A stretch of DNA of 37,189 nucleotides from an uncultured cyanobacterium (GCA_903903925.1 CAIVAU010000009.1:1-37189), one strand, 5' to 3'. Shown: positions 15,627 to 25,112, numbered from the stretch's first letter. The notes: generated by a model not told the origin, from the sequence alone. Translations and numbers: made by a program.

Positions 15627-17759
15627 TTAAAAGATGGAGGATTCAAATCGTGTAGTTGTGAATTTTTTCAAATGCCACTTTAAAGCTTCTAAAAGTAAAG
15701 CATCTTGATGAAATGCACAAGCATAAGCTTGTTCGCTAGCGTCAACTAAACGATATAAACCAAATAAAGGGCTAAGATTAAGGGTACGGCTGACTTCCCA
15801 ATGGCTACTTTGTTTGGTTTTGTTGACTGGGACTAAAAAAGTCAGTAATTTCTTTTGCCGTAAACAAGTCGTGACATCAGATTGGGGATGTCCGATAAAA
15901 TTTAATTTATCTATTAAAGAAAGTTGACCAATTTGCAATTCATCACTGGGACGATTGCAGTGCAGACTAATATTATCCCGCTGGTCAACCCATTCCTGAA
16001 TGCGAAGATAAACGTCGATAAAATCCTCTGGAAATTCTTCTTCTCCTTGTCCGGAGTTATGAGATGCATTTAAAAATGTCTCGCGGTTAATGATTTCTAC
16101 TCGCGCATAGGGTAATAATCGCAGCAAGTCATAAGTATAAAAGTTATTATCGTCCCAAACTGCGGCTTGTAGTGTTGACCCTCCCCGGAAGTGCAAAAGT
16201 TCTTTTTGGGTGGCTTTACCAATGGGGTTATTTTGCATGGCAAACCACTGTTTGTATGCTGACTTAAAGTCTTGCGAGTAAACGCGCTGCAAATCTTCTG
16301 TCATGCGATCGCGTACTAATTGACTCACTTTTTTATTCTCTTGAGTCATCCGCGAAAACATCCCTTGGGCTTGCAATACACCCCAACGCTGGCGATATTT
16401 TTCAAATTCTTTGGGTGGGTCAAAGGCGTAAGCGATCGCCAAAGCTAAAGTCTCTCGCGTCACCTCTTGATCGGGACTGAGTTTTTCTTGTAGTTTAGCC
16501 ATCACCCAAGGAGTATGACCGGGAATCAAGATAAATGCTTTGTATACCTTAAAACCCGGATGTCTACCCAACCGACCCAAACGCTGTGTCACTGTCGCTG
16601 AGTCGCTACTTTCAAAAATCAACAGGTGAATTTTAAAATCCACACCAACATCAACAGCGGATGTACCCACAACTAAAACTGGTTGTGCAGAATCCTTCAA
16701 GGCACTTTGCACCTGCAATCTTTGCTTTCTGTCGATGCGTCCACTCATTTCTTGAACGTTAACCCCTGGCAATAAATCATGCAGTAAACGAGTTACCTGA
16801 CCAGCTTTTGCCACCGAATTAACAATAATCAATCCTCTCGCTTTTGATTCCGCATTGAAAATTTGCCCAATAGTGGGAATCATTTCCTTTAACCATGTTG
16901 GCGTGTCTGCATCCTTTGTTAATTCCACAAACTCTAATTCCACAGCTTGCAGAATTTGTCGAAACCCGGTCCTTTTCTCATTTGCATAAACCCCCTCAAC
17001 CGTAGCAACCTTAAAACCTGCTTTGCGTAATTGTTCGATAAAATCGGGTTTTGGCGTTGCGGAAGTAAACAAAAACCGTCTGGGTCGAGATTGATTTTCC
17101 TGGCTACGACGAATGAAAGCTAAACTGTTTAAAGCCGCAGTTTCTTGATGACTCCCAAAAATATGAAATTCATCAAACACCCATAAATCAGGCCATTCTG
17201 CTAATACCAACGGTAAGGACTCGCTACCATAAGCTGGGTCACGGTACTGGTAGTGAGTCATGTAATGGAAAATATCGGGGTTGGTCAGCAAAATTGGCTT
17301 TTGTTGAATTGCTAGCAACAGTTCTTGAAACTTGTGACTCTTATTTGCTTGCTTAACCCGTCTGCTTAATTCTGCACCAAATAAACGGTCTACCCGTTGA
17401 GAAGCATCTAAACCAAACAATGCGTTGTATTTGTTTTGTTGTTCGGCTTGGTCTTCCACCAGTTCAATTGTGGGATACAACCCCATCATGCGAAAATCAC
17501 GATTGATCAGTCCTGGTAAATTTGCACCCAAGGTCTTACCATCACCTGTTGCAGCTTGATTACTGATAATATCCGCATTCCCATGTATAATTTCTCCATA
17601 AGTTTTCGCTTGGTGCGATGATAGAGGACAAGCACATCCAGTCGGTGGCTGGAGGCTGGGAGCTTTTTGTGTGACAATACATTCAGAGGTACACCCAAGG
17701 GGACATTTTTCAACTCCTGGGTTGAGTTGAGAGTAGAGAGGCTGTAAAAAAAGCTTCAC
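15627..17759 (-). CDS. cas3: Type I-D CRISPR-associated helicase Cas3'
   Basis: A 710-residue superfamily 2 helicase of the cyanobacterial/type I-D Cas3' kind. In this subtype the HD nuclease is on Cas10d, and no HD domain is seen here. Walker A is AATGDGKT (69-76), motif II is DEFH (196-199), motif III is SAT (233-235), and motif VI is QRLGRLGR (392-399). A cysteine-rich N-terminus (C19, C23, C27, C42, C44) is typical of this type. The start is a GTG at 17759. Its neighbours are a divergent WYL regulator and a convergent permease; no cas10d, csc1, csc2, cas6, cas4, cas1, cas2 or array lies on either side. It appears intact. Confidence 0.9.
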   Translation of the reverse strand: MKLFLQPLYSQLNPGVEKCPLGCTSECIVTQKAPSLQPPTGCACPLSSHQAKTYGEIIHGNADIISNQAATGDGKTLGANLPGLINRDFRMMGLYPTIELVEDQAEQQNKYNALFGLDASQRVDRLFGAELSRRVKQANKSHKFQELLLAIQQKPILLTNPDIFHYMTHYQYRDPAYGSESLPLVLAEWPDLWVFDEFHIFGSHQETAALNSLAFIRRSQENQSRPRRFLFTSATPKPDFIEQLRKAGFKVATVEGVYANEKRTGFRQILQAVELEFVELTKDADTPTWLKEMIPTIGQIFNAESKARGLIIVNSVAKAGQVTRLLHDLLPGVNVQEMSGRIDRKQRLQVQSALKDSAQPVLVVGTSAVDVGVDFKIHLLIFESSDSATVTQRLGRLGRHPGFKVYKAFILIPGHTPWVMAKLQEKLSPDQEVTRETLALAIAYAFDPPKEFEKYRQRWGVLQAQGMFSRMTQENKKVSQLVRDRMTEDLQRVYSQDFKSAYKQWFAMQNNPIGKATQKELLHFRGGSTLQAAVWDDNNFYTYDLLRLLPYARVEIINRETFLNASHNSGQGEEEFPEDFIDVYLRIQEWVDQRDNISLHCNRPSDELQIGQLSLIDKLNFIGHPQSDVTTCLRQKKLLTFLVPVNKTKQSSHWEVSRTLNLSPLFGLYRLVDASEQAYACAFHQDALLLEALKWHLKKFTTTRFESSIF

Positions 17760-17872
17760 TTGATGAATCCTGTCTGAGTTGAATCTACTCTAAACCCAGT
17801 TTTCGGAAAGTTGTAGTCAAAAATTGATATCAATCCCTATTTGTTGAAGCTGGTGATATTGCAGCGTGAACT
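17760..17872. promoter_or_regulatory. Divergent promoter region of cas3' and WYL gene
   Basis: These 113 bases must hold both promoters. They contain a 12-base perfect palindrome, ATTGATATCAAT (17823-17834), a possible operator for the adjacent regulator. A palindrome of that length is expected several times by chance in a window this size, so support comes only from position. Confidence 0.35.
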
Positions 17873-18892
17873 ATGCCCCCCAAAAAAAGCAATGATTACA
17901 ACCAAATAGCCTTTGCTTTAGAGATTCTCAGACTTTTAACCGAAAAACCACGGCGACGCCAAGAACTAACAGATTTACTATCAGTCTTTGTCGAACAACA
18001 CGGTCAATCAGCTGATGATACAGACGTTAAGCAAAAACTGACCCGCACAATTCGCAGACTTAGAGACTGCGGTATCCAAATTGAAAGTGGAACTCACAGT
18101 CCCTACAAATTAGTTGAATCAAATTTCCCTGTTCTTCTCTCTAGCGAACAGCGAGAAGCCCTTGCATTAGCCGCATATTTCCTTGTTGATATGGGTTTTT
18201 CAGCACAAGCAAGCCAAATTCAGCGCATAAGTCATCTGACAGAATCGGACATACCATCATTTGTGAAAGTTGATTTTAGTCCTCCCGTTGATTATAGCGA
18301 TCGCAATTTAGCGACTATCCTTCAGCAACTCCAAGAACGCTTCCTTCAAGAATGTCGCTATACAATTCGCTATCAAAGCAAACCAGGAGAAGGACGTATC
18401 TGGGATATTGACCGTTCGGAATTGCGATTGCATGACGGTCTTCTTTACCTATTTGCATTTATCCCTGACTGGCGTTCTTCGCGGTTTGATTATTGGCAGA
18501 ACATCGATCAAAATCATCTTTTTCGTCTCGATAGAATTGCCAGTGTTGGTGCTGCATCTCCAACCCGTTGGGCATCCTGCGACTTCCCAACATTAAAAGT
18601 GCGCTATCGTACAAGCGGACAGTTAGCCCATTACCAACCTCGACGTAAAGACGAAGTAATTATCTTCAGCGACCCCCAAAGAAAATTCCGCGAAATCGAA
18701 GCAACAATAGATTATTGGTTTTGGTTTCGCCAGCGCATCTTGAAATACGGAGCAAATGCTCAAATTCTGAGTCCCCAAATCCTGGCTGATGAAATTAAAC
18801 AAGAGTATAAAAAGATATGGGAAAACTTGTCAGCAGACGAAAATAGCAAAAATCAAAATTCAACTGACCCCAGAATAGATCCAAAAATATAA
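17873..18892 (+). CDS. WYL-domain transcriptional regulator
   Basis: A 339-residue protein with an N-terminal helix-turn-helix region (about 12-75, with RRRQELTDLLSVF and TRTIRRLRDCGIQI) and a WYL domain (about 160-260). The WYL core appears in the degenerate form LYLFAFIPDWRS followed by FRLDRIASV. A C-terminal WCX-like region (FWFRQRILKYGANAQILSP) follows. Divergent WYL regulators next to type I-D cas3' are known in cyanobacteria (sll7009/slr7010 on the Synechocystis pSYSA plasmid), so this is likely its cas-specific regulator, here without the rest of the locus. Confidence 0.9.
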   Translation: MPPKKSNDYNQIAFALEILRLLTEKPRRRQELTDLLSVFVEQHGQSADDTDVKQKLTRTIRRLRDCGIQIESGTHSPYKLVESNFPVLLSSEQREALALAAYFLVDMGFSAQASQIQRISHLTESDIPSFVKVDFSPPVDYSDRNLATILQQLQERFLQECRYTIRYQSKPGEGRIWDIDRSELRLHDGLLYLFAFIPDWRSSRFDYWQNIDQNHLFRLDRIASVGAASPTRWASCDFPTLKVRYRTSGQLAHYQPRRKDEVIIFSDPQRKFREIEATIDYWFWFRQRILKYGANAQILSPQILADEIKQEYKKIWENLSADENSKNQNSTDPRIDPKI

Positions 18893-18975
18893 GCAACACT
18901 AGAAGGAAAGTTAAGTCAGTTCTTCAGCTTTAAAGGCTAGGAAACACTGAGTAGAACGTGACACCTAACTCCTTT

Positions 18976-19350
18976 CTACAACGTCTCCAAATAACTTAAC
19001 AAATCTGCCATTTCTTGAACGTTTGGCTGAAATTGTGGCATTGGCGGCGTGTCACCACTAACGACTTGGTGAATTAGACCGTATCGGGACTTACGCTTAG
19101 AGACAGCTTGCAAGCTGGGACCCACCAGCCCCGAAGCAGACAAGCCATGACAACCAGCACAGTTGATTTGAAAGATGGCGTGTCCCTGAATTGGGTCGCC
19201 TTTGATCGATAGAACACTCTTAAAATATGGATCGGAGGTTCTGGAAATGTGAACAGCAAAAATGCCCAAAAGGACTGCTAGCAGTATCGCCAGCGCCAAC
19301 GTAGCGATCTGCTGAATCAGAATTTTAGGTTTGTTAATCTGGTTATCCAA
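18976..19350 (-). CDS. cytM: Cytochrome cM-like c-type cytochrome
   Basis: A 124-residue protein with an N-terminal membrane anchor or signal (about 13-35) and one c-type haem site, CAGCH (C64, C67, H68). The axial methionine is M104 in PPMPQFQP. The PPMPQFQP and EMADLLSYLE stretches match cytochrome cM, which acts at the cross-talk of respiration and photosynthesis in cyanobacteria. The start is a TTG at 19350; there is no in-frame ATG before the anchor. It stands divergent from petG. Confidence 0.82.
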   Translation of the reverse strand: MDNQINKPKILIQQIATLALAILLAVLLGIFAVHISRTSDPYFKSVLSIKGDPIQGHAIFQINCAGCHGLSASGLVGPSLQAVSKRKSRYGLIHQVVSGDTPPMPQFQPNVQEMADLLSYLETL

Positions 19351-19563
19351 AAGGTTTGCTGTTTAAGACAAAGTGTACAGAAGGTTTTCTTTTCATACAC
19401 ATAGCTTAAAAGTTCTTGATTGTGTCTGCAAGCACAAAATAGGCGGTGTTTGGGGAAGAGGTGATTGGGATCAATATCCTACCCAGTCACCAGTCACCAG
19501 TCCTATTTGGTAAAATCAAGGACAGGAAGCAAATCGTGAATAATTGCATAAAGGAGATTTAAC

Positions 19564-19677
19564 GTGGTTGAACCCTTACTTGACGGTATTGTGCTGGGTC
19601 TAATCTTCATTACTCTCAGTGGGCTGTTTTACAAGGCTTACGAACAGTATAAGCGTGGCAATCAGCTAGGTCTGTAA
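19564..19677 (+). CDS. petG: Cytochrome b6f complex subunit PetG
   Basis: A 37-residue single-span protein starting with GTG at 19564, with AAGGAG about 8 bases upstream. The sequence pattern [19 protein letters not shown] then [14 protein letters not shown] is characteristic of PetG (subunit V), which is needed for stable assembly of the b6f complex. The whole coding frame is present. Confidence 0.97.
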   Translation: MVEPLLDGIVLGLIFITLSGLFYKAYEQYKRGNQLGL

Positions 19678-19680
19678 ACT

Positions 19681-19965
19681 GGGGAGTGGGGAGTGGGGAG
19701 AGTGTGGGAAGAGGGGGGAGTGGGGAGAGTGTGGGGAGAGGGGGGTGTGGGGAGTGTGGGAAGAGGGGGAAGAAATGTCCTTCTCATCTTCTTCCCTTTC
19801 CTTACCTCCCACACCTCCCACACCTCCCACACCCCCCACACCTCCCACACCTCCCACACCTCCCACACCTCCCACACTCTCCCCTCTCCCACACTCTCCC
19901 CTCTCCCACACCCCCCACACCTCCCACACTCTCCCCTCTCCCACACTCTCCCCTCTCCCACACCC
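19681..19965. repeat. Complementary low-complexity G-rich and C-rich arms
   Basis: 19681-19768 is tandem GGGGAGT/GAGTGTGGGA-type sequence. 19795-19965 is tandem CACCTCCCA and CACTCTCCCCTCTCC units, its approximate complement. The strand can therefore fold into a long imperfect hairpin right after petG and before the convergent rsmD. Several overlapping open frames in it are artefacts of the repeat. Confidence 0.85.
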
Positions 19966-20510
19966 TACTTCTCATTCTGATAGAAAGTCACAGCGGTATT
20001 ACCGTAAACTTTTTCGCGACAGATCTCCCAGGAGGGAATTTCTGGATTTGTCCAATCTTGGGGATTATGTTCAACTGCTATCTCGCCAGTGGGATCTAAA
20101 AGCTGATAGTGAGCGATCGCTTCTAAAACAGGCTGGTACAATTTACTGGCATAAGGTGGATCAAAGTAGATTCTGTCAAATTGTTGTCCTGAGAGTTTTG
20201 GTAACCGTTGCAGGACATCTCCTCGCAACACTTGAAATTCCTGTTCAGCATGAGCTACCTGCTGCCAGTTTTGTTGGATAATTGCACAGGCACGGCTAGA
20301 TTGTTCAATTCCGACGACTAAGCTAGCCTCTCTACACAAAGCCTCTGCACCCATTGAACCATTACCAGCGCACAGATCTAGCCATCGACAGAGAGCTATT
20401 TTTCCCTGCCAAATATTAAACACTGCTTCTCTGACCCTTGCACTAGTGGGTCTAGTTTCTTTTCCTGGTAAAGTTTTTAACTGGCGGTTCCCATAAATTC
20501 TTAGGCTCAT
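19965..20510 (-). CDS. rsmD: 16S rRNA (guanine(966)-N2)-methyltransferase RsmD
   Basis: A 181-residue Rossmann-fold methyltransferase, full length for RsmD, which methylates G966 of 16S rRNA. The SAM-binding motif is LDLCAGNGSMG (44-54), and the catalytic N6/N2 motif is DPPY (117-120). RPTSARVREAVFNIW near the N-terminus is family typical. Its 3' end lies in the repeat arm beside petG, so the last residues come from sequence next to that repeat. Confidence 0.94.
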   Translation of the reverse strand: MSLRIYGNRQLKTLPGKETRPTSARVREAVFNIWQGKIALCRWLDLCAGNGSMGAEALCREASLVVGIEQSSRACAIIQQNWQQVAHAEQEFQVLRGDVLQRLPKLSGQQFDRIYFDPPYASKLYQPVLEAIAHYQLLDPTGEIAVEHNPQDWTNPEIPSWEICREKVYGNTAVTFYQNEK

Positions 20511-20564
20511 TAGTCATTAGCACTATGGAGTAAACTAAATATTCACACTCTTCCAAATGTGGGA

Positions 20565-20754
20565 CTATTTCCCAAAAGCAATGCTGGCGGAGGGCTACGC
20601 CTAAGCCACCTACAAGCTGTGGAATAAATTACGCACGGATTATAGCTGAAGTCGGATGGCGTCAACTAAAAGTTTCTTGAAAAGAATCCGTTTCAGCAGG
20701 CTTAAGCTTTTAGGTACGACTTCAGTTCAAGGATTAGATGCATTTGGGAAATAG
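20565..20754. mobile_element. Inverted-repeat element, possible MITE
   Basis: Outer ends CTATTTCCCAAAAGCA (20565-20580) and TGCATTTGGGAAATAG (20739-20754) match at 15 of 16 positions when inverted. A nested inner pair, CTGAAGTCG and CGACTTCAG (about 20646-20725), is also exact. There is no open reading frame inside. It fills most of the space between rsmD and hisH. No clear target-site duplication is seen. Confidence 0.5.
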
Positions 20755-20807
20755 CCTTGGAACAAATGACCAATGAAAAAAGACCAATGACTATATTTAG
20801 ACAGCAT

Positions 20808-21443
20808 TTAAGCAGCAACTTTTACCCACACTTGAGAAACAAAATTGGATAGAATTTGCAGTCCGATATTAGAGGATTTTTCTGGGTGAAACTGAACTGC
20901 TGTCAGGTTTTCGTGGGCAATTGCGGCTGTGACAGTTTGACTACCATGGACGACAGTTGCCGCACGAATTTGGGGATCAACTGGGTCAACGTAATAAGAA
21001 TGGACAAAATAGACCCAAGGCTGAGGTGGTAAATGTTCCCAAAGAACACTTTTTGGTTGAGACAGTTCCAGTTGATTCCAGCCCATATGAGGAATGGTAA
21101 TTTCTGGTTCTGGACGAAATCGCCGCACTTTCCCTTTAATAATTCCCAGTCCTGGTTTAGTCCCTTCTTCACTATACTCAAAGAGAATTTGCAGTCCTAA
21201 ACAAATGCCTAAAAAGGGTTTACCAGATGCGATCGCCGCTTTTATAGGTTCTTCTAATCCTCGCTTGCGCAGTTGTTGCACCGCCGGATCAAAAGCCCCC
21301 ACCCCAGGCAATACTATTGCTTTTGCCTGTTCCAATTCTCTTGGAGAATCAGTAATCTTGGGAGTCGCCCCAGCTTTTTCCAAGCCTTTGCATACAGAGT
21401 GCAAATTTCCCATGTCGTAATCTACGACTGCAATCACCGCCAT
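20808..21443 (-). CDS. hisH: Imidazole glycerol phosphate synthase subunit HisH
   Basis: A 211-residue glutamine amidotransferase. It supplies ammonia to HisF for imidazole glycerol phosphate in histidine biosynthesis. The class I glutaminase triad is visible: C81 in GICLGLQ, H186 and E188 in QFHPEKS. LPGVGAFDPAV and IPHMGWNQL are family marks. hisF is not adjacent. Confidence 0.97.
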   Translation of the reverse strand: MAVIAVVDYDMGNLHSVCKGLEKAGATPKITDSPRELEQAKAIVLPGVGAFDPAVQQLRKRGLEEPIKAAIASGKPFLGICLGLQILFEYSEEGTKPGLGIIKGKVRRFRPEPEITIPHMGWNQLELSQPKSVLWEHLPPQPWVYFVHSYYVDPVDPQIRAATVVHGSQTVTAAIAHENLTAVQFHPEKSSNIGLQILSNFVSQVWVKVAA

Positions 21444-22129
21444 TTACCTGCTCCCTGTAAATTTACTATGGAGGGTATTTCTATCTTAAATAATATTCTT
21501 AATAAAGGAAAGAATACTATTAATTTTCTTACACTTGGTTACCAGTTCAAAAGCAAAATTCCTCGATTGATTTCTTGATATCAGTTGCCAAACGAAACTC
21601 GATCCCACATGATTTAACTTTTTTTACGCCTGCTGCAGCAAAAGAAAAAATCCAAGAACTCCGCCCACACAGCGCGATCAGCAGTTAGCTAAACCCCAGT
21701 GAGTGTGGAATTTTCAGGTAGTTCCCAGTTATGCGTGTTGCAGACAGCAGTGGATTTAGAGCCATTAGTCGCAGGAGGAGTTTCAATTGAGATTAGCCTT
21801 GACTAAAGTAAACTTGTCTGTTGAAAGTCTCTCTTATTCAGAGCGAGATCACCTCATAATCTCGCCACTCTCTCTTTGGCTACGTTCTTATTTTGACTGA
21901 GGAAAAATCTTTCTTAACAGTTGCTGATTGCTATTCACTGGCTAGCATTGTGATAAAGTTGTTTGCCTCTCTATGGAGGAAAAAAAGTAGGCAGATGTCT
22001 TTATTCTTACAGTCATCTCTTCTTCGCCTTCCTTATCTCCCACATTTACCTTGAAGACTGGACTCTTAAAACCAGCATGCGATAATTGGTTTGAAGTGAG
22101 CGAAGCACTTTTTAATCAGGGAGTCTACT
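21444..22129. other. Intergenic region, about 690 bases, no gene recognised
   Basis: No clear gene, RNA or repeat was found. A short open frame ending at a TAG near 21690 has a protein-like stretch (TPAAAKEKIQELRPHSA), but it has no start or recognised family. The amidase ribosome site GGGAG lies at the right end. Confidence 0.5.
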
Positions 22130-22834
22130 ATGGCATTATTTCCTTTTGCAAATTGGAAAGGTCCTGTCCCGAATCGTACTGTTAACGGTATGGTTCGCCC
22201 TCTTCGGGGACTCATACTCCATATACAAGAAGGTACTGAGGCAGGAACAAATGATTGGTTTCACGACAAAAGTTCCCAAGCATCTTCTCATTTCGGTAAT
22301 CCAAAGCATGGCCAGATCGATCAGTGGGTTGATACAAAAGACAAGGCTTGGGCTGAGGTGAGCGGTAACCCATATTGGATTAGCTTAGAAAATGAGGGGA
22401 AATCAGGAGAGTCTCTCACCTCAAATCAAATTGAAAACGCGGCACAGCTGCTTGCTTGGCTTCACACGACTGAGGGAATTCCTCTTCAGATTACTGATAG
22501 TCTTGAGATTCATGGTCTGGGATGGCACGGAATGGGCGGAGAAGCTTGGGGTGATCATCTTGATTGCCCTGGTGAGCCAATCAAGGCTCAGCGCCATCAG
22601 ATTATTACTCGGGCGCAACAGCTCGTTGGTGATAACAGTACTGCCCATCCCACATTAAGACTTGGAGATTCAGGCGATGAGGTTAAGCATCTCCAGACAC
22701 TACTAGGTGGACTACCAGTGGATGGTGAATTTGGTGCCGAAACTCAAGCAGCCGTCAAAAACTTTCAGTCTCGCAATGATCTCACCGCCGATGGCATTGT
22801 TGGTCCTGACACTTGGGCCATACTTTTGAGCTAA
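22130..22834 (+). CDS. Endolysin-like N-acetylmuramoyl-L-alanine amidase with peptidoglycan-binding domain
   Basis: A 234-residue two-domain protein. Residues about 20-165 are an Amidase_2/PGRP fold; candidate zinc ligands are H31 (LILHIQEG), H133 ([11 protein letters not shown]) and C146 (DCPG). Residues about 172-234 are a PG_binding_1 domain ([25 protein letters not shown]). It would cut the bond between MurNAc and the stem peptide. No signal peptide is present, unlike housekeeping amidases, which suggests phage-lysin origin or release by another route. GGGAG precedes the ATG. No phage genes are adjacent. Confidence 0.9.
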   Translation: MALFPFANWKGPVPNRTVNGMVRPLRGLILHIQEGTEAGTNDWFHDKSSQASSHFGNPKHGQIDQWVDTKDKAWAEVSGNPYWISLENEGKSGESLTSNQIENAAQLLAWLHTTEGIPLQITDSLEIHGLGWHGMGGEAWGDHLDCPGEPIKAQRHQIITRAQQLVGDNSTAHPTLRLGDSGDEVKHLQTLLGGLPVDGEFGAETQAAVKNFQSRNDLTADGIVGPDTWAILLS

Positions 22835-22850
22835 CGCAGATCATCTTTGA

Positions 22851-24209
22851 CTATTGAAATCCTTTTGCTGATTTCTTTTGCCCCTTACCTCTAATCCCCA
22901 GAGGGGAACCTGCGCTCCCCTTTGGTTTCAATTTACTTACCTCTGCCACAGCTTCTTGAAATAAGTTATGGAGATGTATTGGCACACTGGCAATTTCTGG
23001 CAATTCTGGCTCAATGGGTTTGTTAAATTCTGACAAAAGTCTGTCTAAGTCACTTTCAAGACGAAACTCTGGACGTTGGAGTACATTTTGTAACACCTTT
23101 TCTAATTGAGTCGGGTAGTGTTGGGCTAGACGATGCCAAATGAAGGCGTTAATCTTTTTGTCTTCAAGGTAGTGGCGAATGAATTTTTCTGAGCCTTCTA
23201 TACTTTGCCCGTCTTCTGCCTCTAAAATTGCTTTGATTTTACTATAGGTTGGTAAAAACATCTGTCCCCAACGGGGATGAGAAAAAGTTGTTACCTGTTC
23301 AGCTTTTTTGAGATCGGCAGGTAGTTCGATCTTTGGCATGACCATTTTGGAAGTGCCGCTTTTTTTGTCGAATATTTGCGCCACTACTTTTGAGTCAGCA
23401 CCGAGTTCTGCTGCTGCTGCTTTGATTTCCTCTTCTTCAATACCAGCTTCTTTTGCTACCTCAGCTATTGACTTGGAAGGATCAATTCCGGCTGCTTCTA
23501 AGCTTTTCTGCGTCAAAATTTCCTGTAATTCAGTTATCTTTTTGTTAAGTTGGTATCCAGGTAATGTGATCTCGTCATTGCCGAAGAACTCAATAAACTG
23601 CTGATGGTATTGCGCGACAGACTGCCAAGCCGCTTCTAGCAGATCTGGAGCATCACTGTAAAGGCTGTTTTTGTAGTTGTCTTTGAAATTACCGATAGCT
23701 ACTGCTAGTTTGGGCTTGCCTAATTTACCCATCTGTGTATAAGAGCCAGAGAATGTCCAGTAGGTGTCGGTAACAGGAGAAATGCGAGCTAATAAGATTT
23801 CACCCTCTTTCAATCGAGACATGTCTTGTAGTGTTTGGGCATCACTTGGCTTGACGATGTAGTGTTTATCTGTGAGCCAGTTCATGAACTCAAAGCCATC
23901 AGGTAAAATTTTGGTGATGGCAAGTAAGCCAATAAAAGTGCGATGCCAACTATTGATTAGTGTGCGATCGCTCTCTGACAGATCTGGATGATTTTGGATA
24001 AACAAATCAAGCGGTGAGGCGTCTCCAACTCTACCTTCTGTGATAAAAGAGTCAATAATTAAGTTCTGCTGGTTATTATCGCCACTTCCACGGCGGGACT
24101 TGATCGCTGCGTAGGTTTCCAATGCCTGTGCAAGTTCGCCTTCTGCCTCAAGAACAAAATCAGTTAAGGCTTGTTGTAGTTGGTGCGATCGCTCTAAAAT
24201 TGCATCCAC
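22851..24209 (-). CDS. Conserved-looking hypothetical protein, 452 residues
   Basis: I do not recognise a family. The protein is soluble, mostly helical and acidic, with EEEEIKAAAAELGAD in the middle. Two parts are distinct: an N-terminal region to about 230 with LLAITKILPDGFEFMNWL and GEILLARISPVTDTYWTFSG, and a C-terminal region with HPRWGQMFLPTYSKIKAIL. The tail (last 25 residues) is strongly basic and G/S/K-rich (KLKPKGS..RGKGQKKSAKG), suggesting nucleic-acid contact, which is an inference. The start is GTG at 24209. It is convergent with the amidase and divergent from gloB. Confidence 0.75.
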   Translation of the reverse strand: MDAILERSHQLQQALTDFVLEAEGELAQALETYAAIKSRRGSGDNNQQNLIIDSFITEGRVGDASPLDLFIQNHPDLSESDRTLINSWHRTFIGLLAITKILPDGFEFMNWLTDKHYIVKPSDAQTLQDMSRLKEGEILLARISPVTDTYWTFSGSYTQMGKLGKPKLAVAIGNFKDNYKNSLYSDAPDLLEAAWQSVAQYHQQFIEFFGNDEITLPGYQLNKKITELQEILTQKSLEAAGIDPSKSIAEVAKEAGIEEEEIKAAAAELGADSKVVAQIFDKKSGTSKMVMPKIELPADLKKAEQVTTFSHPRWGQMFLPTYSKIKAILEAEDGQSIEGSEKFIRHYLEDKKINAFIWHRLAQHYPTQLEKVLQNVLQRPEFRLESDLDRLLSEFNKPIEPELPEIASVPIHLHNLFQEAVAEVSKLKPKGSAGSPLGIRGKGQKKSAKGFQ

Positions 24210-24338
24210 AGTTTCATTTCTCAGAATTGACAGATGTATATTATAGGCTCCAAGAGAATTTATGAATGATTGCCAAGGTCAGGAGTTGTCAGATTCATTC
24301 TGGCTATAATGAAGAAAAGTAAATAATTAATACATAAA

Positions 24339-25112
24339 ATGCAGGTAATCCGTCTCGAGGCGCTATCAGATAATTACATATTTCTACTGCACGATTCCCA
24401 GCAAAATATCGCTGCGGTTGTCGATCCAGCAGAGGCTGAACCAGTTTTAAACAAACTGAAAGAATTAAAAGCAGAATTGGTGGCGATTTTCAACACGCAC
24501 CATCATCAAGACCACGTCGGTGGTAATAAGCAGTTGATGCAACAATTCCCCCAATTGACAGTTTATGCTGGAGTGGAGGATCGAGGGAGAATTCCAGGAC
24601 AGCAGGTGTTTTTGCAAGATGGCGATCGCGTCCATTTTGCCGACCGAATCGGGGAAGTTTTATTTGTCCCCGGACATACCCGTGCTCACATCGTCTACTA
24701 CTTCCCACCAGTTCACAATAGTGAGACAGGCGAGTTATTCTGCGGCGACACCCTATTTGCTGGCGGTTGTGGTCGCTTATCTGAAGGGACACCAGAGCAA
24801 ATGGTAAATTCTCTGGGTAAACTCCGCTCTCTACCTGATAATACAAACGTTTGGTGTGCCCACGAATACACCCAGAACAACCTAAAATTTGCCCTCACAG
24901 TCGATGGTAATAACACCGACCTCCAAAACCGCTATGATCAGGTGAAGGCATCCCGCAGTCGAGGAGAAGCTACCGTCCCCTCGCTACTCGGAGTTGAAAA
25001 ACGCACAAATCCCTTCTTACGCTGGGAGCAGCCGACATTACAATCAGCTACAAACAGTCATGAGCCAGTGCAAACCTTTGCCCGTTTAAGGGGAATGAAA
25101 GATCAATTTTAG
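24339..25112 (+). CDS. gloB: Hydroxyacylglutathione hydrolase (glyoxalase II)
   Basis: A 257-residue metallo-beta-lactamase-fold hydrolase that splits S-lactoylglutathione to lactate and glutathione. The metal motif is [10 protein letters not shown] (H54, H56, D58, H59), with further ligands H113 (PGHTRAH), D137 (FCGDTLF) and H175 (AHEYT). The C-terminal glyoxalase II segment NPFLRW is present. It is full length. Position upstream of rpl9 with about 90 bases between does not suggest a functional link. Confidence 0.95.
   Translation: MQVIRLEALSDNYIFLLHDSQQNIAAVVDPAEAEPVLNKLKELKAELVAIFNTHHHQDHVGGNKQLMQQFPQLTVYAGVEDRGRIPGQQVFLQDGDRVHFADRIGEVLFVPGHTRAHIVYYFPPVHNSETGELFCGDTLFAGGCGRLSEGTPEQMVNSLGKLRSLPDNTNVWCAHEYTQNNLKFALTVDGNNTDLQNRYDQVKASRSRGEATVPSLLGVEKRTNPFLRWEQPTLQSATNSHEPVQTFARLRGMKDQF

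Noticed and set aside
15540..18975. CRISPR array beside the Cas3' gene
   Set aside because: No regularly spaced repeat with unique spacers was found on either side; the only repeats are heptamers.
19662..19980. Overlapping frames with repeated G/E/W or P/T/H residues
   Set aside because: They are artefacts of the low-complexity repeat arms after petG.
21500..21690. Open frame with a protein-like stretch ending near 21690
   Set aside because: No start, ribosome site or family could be found.
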